From assembly GCF_020618475.1 (NCBI RefSeq), contig NZ_CP085335.1, forward strand, positions 1,612,001 through 1,676,000: DNA of 64,000 nucleotides, given 5' to 3'. Positions 58,390 through 64,000 of the stretch are shown here, piece after piece. Numbering within the stretch: position 1 is the stretch's first letter; each line of letters opens with the position of its first letter. The position numbers were made by a program, and so were the translations under genes. The notes below the pieces were generated by a model. It was given only the letters and a program-made list of their open reading frames with translations, did not search any database and had not been told where the DNA came from. Source of the stretch: Haladaptatus halobius (GTDB taxonomy: Archaea > Halobacteriota > Halobacteria > Halobacteriales > Haladaptataceae).

Positions 58390-59004
58390 CTATTGTTCTC
58401 CAGACCGCTCCGCAACCAACACGCCGACCTGCTCGTGCACGCGCTTCACTGCGGTCAACGAGAACCCGTTGTCGGTCAACACGTCGGCCAGATGCCCGAC
58501 CGTCGAGGGGTCGTCCACTTCGGGGCTGTAGAACGGCTCGTCGGGGTCGGGCGTGCCGAAGAACATCACGTCGCCCAGAACGAACTTGCGCGGGCCGAGT
58601 CCAGCGACGACCTTGATGGCCTCGCGCTTCTCCTCGTCCGAGAGGTGGTGCATGGCGAAATTGGACACCACGATATCGACCTCGTCCTCCACGTTCGGCT
58701 CGCGAAATCGACCGTTCCCGAACTCCACGTTGTTCAACCCGTCTTCCTCGGCCTTCGCACGAGCCTCTCCCATCATCCCTTCGCTGATGTCGCGCCCGAC
58801 GACGCGCTTCGCGCGGGGTGCGAGGGTGAGCGCGATTGCACCCGTGCCCGTCCCCAGATCGAGCACGGTGTCGTCCGCGCTCGGGTCGGCGTGTTCGACG
58901 ACGAGGCTCACGCAGGCTCGATATTCGTCGCTGTTCTGTGAATCGTCGTACTCTCCGGCGATCTCCGAGAAGCGGTCGGCGTGTTCCTCAATCGTCTTCT
59001 TCAT
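58390..59004 (-). CDS. class I SAM-dependent methyltransferase
   Basis: Protein of 204 residues: TVLDLGTGTGAIALTLA is motif I (about 48-64), GRDISEGMM follows, then VEFGNGRFREP, IVVSNFAMHHLSDEEKREAI, and KFVLGDVMFFG. Substrate unknown. ATG 59004 overlaps the rnp3 stop by 17 bases, so it is coupled to rnp3. It may serve RNA, as its neighbours do, but this is inference. Confidence 0.8.
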   Translation of the reverse strand: MKKTIEEHADRFSEIAGEYDDSQNSDEYRACVSLVVEHADPSADDTVLDLGTGTGAIALTLAPRAKRVVGRDISEGMMGEARAKAEEDGLNNVEFGNGRFREPNVEDEVDIVVSNFAMHHLSDEEKREAIKVVAGLGPRKFVLGDVMFFGTPDPDEPFYSPEVDDPSTVGHLADVLTDNGFSLTAVKRVHEQVGVLVAERSGEQ

Positions 59005-59692
59005 ATCGACCACGTTTCACGTCAGGCGCAATGAAATCGTCGGAGCGCCGTTCACGGTTTCGCTCCGCGAGGTGGCCCCACTCCCGCAGTCCCGTCTCGA
59101 TCTGCTCGCGCGTGAATCCTATCGTCTCACCCACAGCTATCAGTTCGCGGGGGCCTCGTAACTGAAGGTGGGAGCGCGGGTCGGCGCTGACGACGAACGG
59201 CGCGTCGTACTTCGTGACGATCTCCCGCAGTTTCCGCAGGGCTTGCAGGGCTTGCACCCGCGGGCCGCCGTCGGCGCGGAGCACTCGAGCGAAGTTGAAC
59301 TCCACCCGGACGCCGTTCTCGGCGGCGGCCTTCGCCAGCACGTGGTTGAAATCACTGCGCCCGCGCATCGGATGGGCGAGCACGTCGATTCGCTCCGTTT
59401 CGACCGCGAATCGGTTGAGTTTCGGCGTCCCGCCGTGGAGCAGGAGGATCGTCGTCTTGGGTCGGTAGTTGCCGACGTGGCCGCTGGCTTGCGAGGGGTC
59501 GTCGGCGCGAATTTCGAGGGCGTCCACCACGTCCACGTCGTACGCCTCGCGTACTCGCGCGGCGTCGACCTCCGCCCGCGAATCGCCGTGGTTCCGGACG
59601 ACGATACCGTCGAACCCGTAGTCGGTCGCCGTGGCCGCGAAGCGCGCGACAGTGCTCTCCCCGTCCGGGGCGGCGTGGACGCTCTCGTACAT
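58988..59692 (-). CDS. rnp3: RNase P protein component 3 (Rpp30)
   Basis: Protein of 234 residues with a TIM-barrel of the PHP type: YESVHAAPDGESTVARFAATATDYGFDGIVVRNHGDSR, VDVVDALEIRADDPSQASGHVGNYRPKTTILLLHGG, VDVLAHPMRGRSDFNHVLAKAAAENGVRVEFNF, and YDAPFVVSADPRSHLQLRGPREL. It matches archaeal Rpp30. I choose ATG 59692. Confidence 0.88.
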   Translation of the reverse strand: MYESVHAAPDGESTVARFAATATDYGFDGIVVRNHGDSRAEVDAARVREAYDVDVVDALEIRADDPSQASGHVGNYRPKTTILLLHGGTPKLNRFAVETERIDVLAHPMRGRSDFNHVLAKAAAENGVRVEFNFARVLRADGGPRVQALQALRKLREIVTKYDAPFVVSADPRSHLQLRGPRELIAVGETIGFTREQIETGLREWGHLAERNRERRSDDFIAPDVKRGRYEEDD

Positions 59693-59865
59693 CACTCGTC
59701 TTTCGGTCGGATACGATGAGACTTGGCGCTTGCGACTCTCCGCGACGGACACCGACGATGATGGCCGGCGATTCGGAACAGATTAGACCGTCGAAGTGGA
59801 CGCGAGTGGTAAGCCCAAGGGGTTTTGCCGTCGCGCCCCGAAGGGTTGGAAGGTTCAGTATCAGA

Positions 59866-60930
59866 ATGGACAGTTACCAACCGACACCGAAGATTTCAGA
59901 CGATATCTCGCAAGCCGACCTCGACTGGTGTCATCGGGCGGTACAGGGGGTTTCCCGAACGTTCGCCATCACCATCGACCTGCTCGACGAACCGATGGCC
60001 GACGCTATCTGCGTCGGCTACCTCCTCTGCCGCGTCGCCGACACGATAGAGGACGCGGGCCACATCCCGCCGGGCGAACAGGCGCGCCTCCTCCGCACCT
60101 ACGACGCCGCGCTCGACCCGGACGACGAGACGACCGTGGCCGAGTTCCGCGCCGCAGCGGACGAGTGGATTCCCGACGACGGCGGCGACGACTGGTTCGT
60201 CGTCGCGCACGCGCCGCGCGTGGTCGAGACGTTCGCATCCTGCCCGCTCCCCGTCCAGCGGGCGGTCCGTCCGCCCGTCCGAGAACTCGTCGGCGGGATG
60301 GCGATGTTCGTCGAACGCTACGCGGACACTGGCGGCCTCCGTATCCGAACGCGCGCGGAGCTCGAAGAGTACTGCTACTACGTCGCCGGAACGGTGGGCG
60401 AACTCATCACGAACCTCGTCTGCCGTGACGCCGATTCGAAGCAGGCCGACCGCCTCCGCGAGAACTCCGAGTCGTTCGCCCTCCTCCTCCAACTCGTCAA
60501 CGTCTCGAAGGACGTGTACGTCGATTACCACGACGAGAACAACGTCTATCTCCCGGCGACGTGGCTCGGCGAAGCGGACGTTTCGCAGGACGCCCTCTGC
60601 GACCCCGAGCACAGCGACGAGGTCGCCGGGGTCGTCGCCCGCACCGCGGAGCACGCCCACGGGTTCGTGGACGACGCCCAATTCTACCTCGAAACGATGC
60701 CGCGCGCCCGCGGCAACCGCCTCGTCGCGTGGACCGTCCCGTATCTGCTCGCGGTCGGCACGCTCCGCGAGGTGCGAAAGCGCCCCGAAGACGCCCTCCG
60801 ACGCGCCGGAATCAAGGTGTCGCGCGAGGAGGTTCACGCCGTCCTCGCGTCGCTCTCGGGCGGCGTGGAACGGGATATGCTCGGCGAGCTGCGCCGGACG
60901 ATTTCCGAGCGACCGTTCCACCGCGCCTGA
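59866..60930 (+). CDS. squalene/phytoene synthase family protein
   Basis: Protein of 354 residues that joins two prenyl diphosphates head to head. Aspartate motif 1 is DTIED (59-63) in YLLCRVADTIEDAGH; motif 2 is VNVSKDVYVDYHDENNVYLP (211-230). YCYYVAGTVGELITNLV is the family signature. The close spacing of YHDENNVYLP and the length suggest squalene synthase (farnesyl-diphosphate farnesyltransferase) rather than phytoene synthase. Start ATG 59866. It stands alone. Confidence 0.85.
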   Translation: MDSYQPTPKISDDISQADLDWCHRAVQGVSRTFAITIDLLDEPMADAICVGYLLCRVADTIEDAGHIPPGEQARLLRTYDAALDPDDETTVAEFRAAADEWIPDDGGDDWFVVAHAPRVVETFASCPLPVQRAVRPPVRELVGGMAMFVERYADTGGLRIRTRAELEEYCYYVAGTVGELITNLVCRDADSKQADRLRENSESFALLLQLVNVSKDVYVDYHDENNVYLPATWLGEADVSQDALCDPEHSDEVAGVVARTAEHAHGFVDDAQFYLETMPRARGNRLVAWTVPYLLAVGTLREVRKRPEDALRRAGIKVSREEVHAVLASLSGGVERDMLGELRRTISERPFHRA

Positions 60931-60948
60931 GTCGTCCGGTGGCGCTGA

Positions 60949-61534
60949 CTACGTCGATGTATCAGTCACGTTCCGCCAAATCCGGTTCGACTGAGCGTCC
61001 CAGGTGAAGCGATGACACTCCGGTTTCAAGGGACTGGTGACCGAACTAGAACACCCCGCGTAGTTGCCGTTTTCCAACCACAGAACTCGAAACCCGTGTG
61101 CATTAGGAAGGACGCCCTCCGGTGATCCGTCAGCGTATTCGAGCGTGATTCGGTATCGGACGGCGGTCTGGCAGGTTTCTTTCGTCGTCCCGCCGAATTC
61201 CGAATCCCGAATCGACGCGAACCCGGAACGTACTCGTGTCGGCTTCGACGGAAGACGTTCGCTCCGTCCAAACCGAGATGTTCAAGTCGGTACTCTTCGT
61301 CCGAATCGTCTCCACTTCCGTGATTTCTCTGCCTCCCATCGAGGAACTCGCATAGCCTCGTAGCTCGTCGATGCAGCCGGAATCTAATCGCTCGAATTCG
61401 GAGACGGTAAGCTCCGTTGGGCCGGTGTGGTTCGAAAATAGCGGGAGTGCGTTTACCCCATTCGAACTGCTTCCCACGATGACGATTCCGACGACGGCTA
61501 TCAAGAGGAGAAGTCGCTTCTTATCGGAGACCAT
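60949..61534 (-). pseudogene. frameshifted secreted protein
   Basis: ATG 61534 reads a signal peptide (VSDKKRLLLLIAVVGIVIVGSS), then FSNHTGPTELTVSEFERLDS, to about ADTSTFRV near 61225. Another frame then continues ASIRDSEFGGTTKETCQTAV, RYRITLEYADGSPEGVLPNAHG, FRVLWLENGNYAGCSSSV, CHRFTWDAQS to TAG 60949-60951. Both halves have coding-like third positions and belong to one haloarchaeal family of about 190 residues with conserved Cys. A single frameshift near 61205-61235 separates them. Confidence 0.6.
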
Positions 61535-61782
61535 ATTTCAGGATCAAAGGAGGGCGTGATAAGGAAACCGGTCGTATCGGCGCGAAGCGATTCGATCGAA
61601 AACCTGCCGGACGTCGGCGAGCCGCCGTCTCCGAAGCGCCTGCTATCGTGTCCGCGGCGCTTCCGAGTCGTCTCGACAGAAACCTCGATTAACGGTCGTC
61701 TCTGGACGAAGCCGAGAGGTCGACCGACCGGTTGGACTTCCGCCGAGGGGTCATCAAACAAGGACGAACCCGGACACGAAAT
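61535..61782. other. intergenic region, nothing recognised
   Basis: About 248 bases between the frameshifted secreted-protein gene and the dehydrogenase. No convincing frame, hairpin or promoter element is seen. Confidence 0.3.
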
Positions 61783-62640
61783 TTAGTACTCGTAGAAGCC
61801 CTTGCCGGTCTTCTTGCCCAAATCGCCCGCGTCGACCTTGCGCTTCAGCAGATAGGCGGGCTTGTATCGGTCGCCCAACTCCTCGAACAGCGTCTCGCTG
61901 GCGTCGAGACAAATGTCGAGGCCGATGTGGTCGGCGAGCGTGAGCGGACCCATCGGGACGTTCGTCCCGAGTGTCATCCCCTTATCGATGTCCTCCTTGT
62001 CGGCGACGCCCTCGTCGTAGGCGCGGATTCCCTCGTTTATCCACGGCATGAGGATGCGGTTGGTGACGAAGCCGGGTTTGTCGTCGGACTCCCACGTCTC
62101 CTTGCCGAGTTCCTCCGCGAGGTCGTGGGCGAGGTCGACCACGTCGCTGTCGGTCTTCTCGCCGACGACCAGTTCGACGCCCTTCATCACGGGAACCGGG
62201 TTCATGAAGTGCAGACCGACGACCAGTTCCTCGCGGTCGGTCGCGCTGGCGATGGTCGTGATGGAGAGCGTGCTGGTGTTCGTGGCGAGCACCACGTCCT
62301 CGGGGAGAACGTCGTCCAAGTCCGCGAAGATGTCCTGCTTGATGGCCATATCCTCGACTGCGGCCTCAACGACGAGGTCGCAGTCGGCGAGGTCGGCGAG
62401 GTTGGTCGTCCCCGCGATGCGGGAGACGACCGCCTCGGCCTCGTCCTCGCTCAACTCCTCCTTGGCGACGAAGCGGTCGAGACTGCTCTCGATGGCGTCG
62501 AACCCGTTCTCCACGAACGACCGCTCGATGTCGCGCATAACCACGTCGAACCCGTTCGCGGCGGCGACCTGTGCGATGCCGCTGCCCATGGTGCCTGCGC
62601 CGACTACGCCGATGGTGTCGATATCGTCCAGCGTACGCAT
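61783..62640 (-). CDS. hbd: 3-hydroxyacyl-CoA dehydrogenase
   Basis: Protein of 285 residues, NAD-dependent. The Rossmann motif is [17 protein letters not shown] (about 10-26). Catalytic His and nearby residues are in [18 protein letters not shown] (about 137-154), and the C-terminal dimer domain contains [44 protein letters not shown]. Length matches the short 3-hydroxybutyryl-CoA dehydrogenase type. It should act in beta-oxidation or the reverse in polyhydroxyalkanoate metabolism. Confidence 0.92.
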   Translation of the reverse strand: MRTLDDIDTIGVVGAGTMGSGIAQVAAANGFDVVMRDIERSFVENGFDAIESSLDRFVAKEELSEDEAEAVVSRIAGTTNLADLADCDLVVEAAVEDMAIKQDIFADLDDVLPEDVVLATNTSTLSITTIASATDREELVVGLHFMNPVPVMKGVELVVGEKTDSDVVDLAHDLAEELGKETWESDDKPGFVTNRILMPWINEGIRAYDEGVADKEDIDKGMTLGTNVPMGPLTLADHIGLDICLDASETLFEELGDRYKPAYLLKRKVDAGDLGKKTGKGFYEY

Positions 62641-62796
62641 GGCCGGGAGTGCTCCGGGAACGATTGTAAGGATAGCGGAACGTGAGGCGGAGTCGTCCGC
62701 CCCGCGCCGCGAGAGACGAACCCGCCGTCGAACGAGATACCGCCTGCGAAAAGTTCAAGAATCGGGGGTGTGAGAGGGAAATAAGTCGGTGAGACC

Positions 62797-63366
62797 GTGA
62801 CGAAAAACGACACAGATGGGGAGGAACTGACTGAAACCCGACTGAGCGACGTGCAGTTCGTCGGTCCGGCGACGGCGGCGGTCATCGAGGACGCGTCGTT
62901 CGACGCCGGGGGAATTCTACGGCGAACCGTCTCCTACGAGATGCTGCGCGAGGCGGGCGTGAATCCGGGGGTCGCCGGACGCTTACGAAGGGAGCACTCC
63001 CTGTCGTGGTCGTTCGGCGGGTCGGGCGACGACCTGACCGACCGTTCGAACCAGATTCGCGGTCTACAGGACGAAGAGCGCGCGTGGATAGCGGCCAGTT
63101 CCGGCGACTGGGAAGCGATCTCGGCCTCGACCGACGGGAGCGGCGACGCGCAAGTCGAGGAAGCGGCGTGGCGCGAGCGAAGCAGTCCGGAACCGGTGAC
63201 CGACGTGCCGGGAATCGACGACGAAGCGGCCTCAGAACTCGCGGAGGCCGGCATCATCTCCATCCGGAGCATGGTTATTGCCGACCCCGAACGAGTGGCC
63301 GAATCGTTGCGATTCGACGAGGAACAGGTCGTCCGATGGCAAGACGCCGCCCGAGAACTGCTGTAA
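62797..63366 (+). CDS. helix-hairpin-helix protein (DUF7409-like)
   Basis: Protein of 189 residues with GTG start at 62797. The N-terminal domain (about 15-90, LSDVQFVGPATAAVIEDASFD and VNPGVAGRLRREHSLSWSF) and a C-terminal HhH pair (VTDVPGIDDEAASELAEAGIISIRSMVIADPERVAESL) match a haloarchaeal family I recall as DUF7409. HhH motifs bind DNA without sequence preference. Function unknown. It diverges from hbd. Confidence 0.72.
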   Translation: MTKNDTDGEELTETRLSDVQFVGPATAAVIEDASFDAGGILRRTVSYEMLREAGVNPGVAGRLRREHSLSWSFGGSGDDLTDRSNQIRGLQDEERAWIAASSGDWEAISASTDGSGDAQVEEAAWRERSSPEPVTDVPGIDDEAASELAEAGIISIRSMVIADPERVAESLRFDEEQVVRWQDAARELL

Positions 63367-63484
63367 ATTTACTACTTTCGTAGTTCCCGAGTGCTCGATA
63401 GGACTATCGAGGGCGACGAAAATGGGGGTTTCGACTCGCGCGCGACCAGTAGACTCATATATTTCGTCGGCGCAGTTCGGAACG

Positions 63485-64000
63485 ATGATTCCGCTGAGTG
63501 ACTCACCAGTGACTCGGGACGATAAGGCGCTCATTCTCGCGATGGATCACGGTCTGGAGCACGGACCGTCGGCCGACTTCGGTTCCGTGCCGGACTCGCT
63601 GAACCCCGAGACGGTCTTCGACATCGCCACCCACGATGCGGTGACCTGTCTCGCCGTCCAGAAGGGAGTCGCCGAGACGTACTACCCCTCCTACGACGAC
63701 TCCGTGAACCTGCTCGCCAAGCTGAACGGGACGAGCAACCTCTGGATGGGCGAGCCGTACTCGCCACAGAACTGGACGGTCGACTACGCTGCCGAACTCG
63801 GCGCCGACGCGGTCGGCTACACCGTCTACTCCGGGTCGAACCACGAGACGAAGATGTACGAGGACTTCCGCGACGTGCAGGAGCGGGCGCACCGCGAGCA
63901 CGGGATGCCCGTCGTCATGTGGTCGTACCCGCGCGGACAGGGTCTCAAGAACGACACGAAAGAGAGCGTCATCGCCTACGGAACCCGAATCGCGCTCGAA
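63485..64000 (+). CDS. class I fructose-bisphosphate aldolase, DhnA type (partial)
   Basis: The first 172 residues are present; the frame runs off the window end. DDKALILAMDHGLEHGPSADF, the following LAVQKGVAETYY, LWMGEPYSPQNW, DAVGYTVYSGSNHETKMYEDF and MPVVMWSYPRGQGLKND match archaeal class I aldolases (DhnA family). The Schiff-base lysine is expected beyond the window. A 2-amino-3,7-dideoxyheptulosonate synthase for aromatic amino acids is a related alternative; LWMGEPY favours FBA. Confidence 0.85.
   Translation, partial: MIPLSDSPVTRDDKALILAMDHGLEHGPSADFGSVPDSLNPETVFDIATHDAVTCLAVQKGVAETYYPSYDDSVNLLAKLNGTSNLWMGEPYSPQNWTVDYAAELGADAVGYTVYSGSNHETKMYEDFRDVQERAHREHGMPVVMWSYPRGQGLKNDTKESVIAYGTRIALE

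Overview
The window comes from a haloarchaeon (class Halobacteria). The DNA is GC-rich with strong G/C preference at third codon positions, and most proteins are Asp/Glu-rich. Archaeal markers include the proteasome alpha subunit, SBDS, RNase P proteins 2 and 3, archaeal methionine adenosyltransferase, a class I DhnA-type aldolase and a DacZ-type diadenylate cyclase. There is one tRNA, tRNA-Leu(TAG), and no rRNA or CRISPR array.

Layout. 0-3.7 kb: housekeeping (SlyD-type FKBP, coaD, a TFB-related protein, tRNA-Leu). 3.7-18.8 kb: accessory DNA with many small genes and gene remnants, an MFS exporter divergent from a FilR1-type regulator, an amidase, an acyl-CoA ligase, an HTH/unknown divergent pair and a GT39-like membrane protein. 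18.8-30.2 kb: mostly housekeeping (COG1325 RNA-binding protein, Nudix, acyl-CoA dehydrogenase, dacZ-mscS operon, purD, YyaL-type protein). 30.2-32.6 kb: a decayed ABC permease next to an AT-richer orphan flippase. 32.8-45.6 kb: metabolism and translation (cysteine synthase, thiI, methionine adenosyltransferase, CYTH protein, nnr-moaC, hflX). 45.9-52.6 kb: a gas vesicle locus. 52.6-64 kb: remnants, an AI-2E-type permease, the rnp3/rnp2/psmA/SBDS cluster, squalene/phytoene synthase, 3-hydroxyacyl-CoA dehydrogenase and the start of a class I aldolase.

The gas vesicle locus is the main specialised system. gvpA and a zinc-finger gvpO face left. A second gvpO, translationally coupled to an acidic glycine-zipper protein of unknown function, faces right, followed by gvpF-G-H-(unassigned)-J-K-L-M with most junctions overlapping. 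All eight gvp genes reported as essential in haloarchaea (A, F, G, J, K, L, M, O) are present, but gvpC, gvpN, gvpD and gvpE are not.

Two other themes stand out. A modular intergenic repeat occurs four times, and in two copies the paired stem arms differ by a compensatory base change. Several genes (4.2, 30.4, 35.0, 53.0 and 61.2 kb) are broken by a frameshift or in-frame stop; these may be true pseudogenes or sequence errors. Palindromes beside several regulators look like autoregulatory operators.
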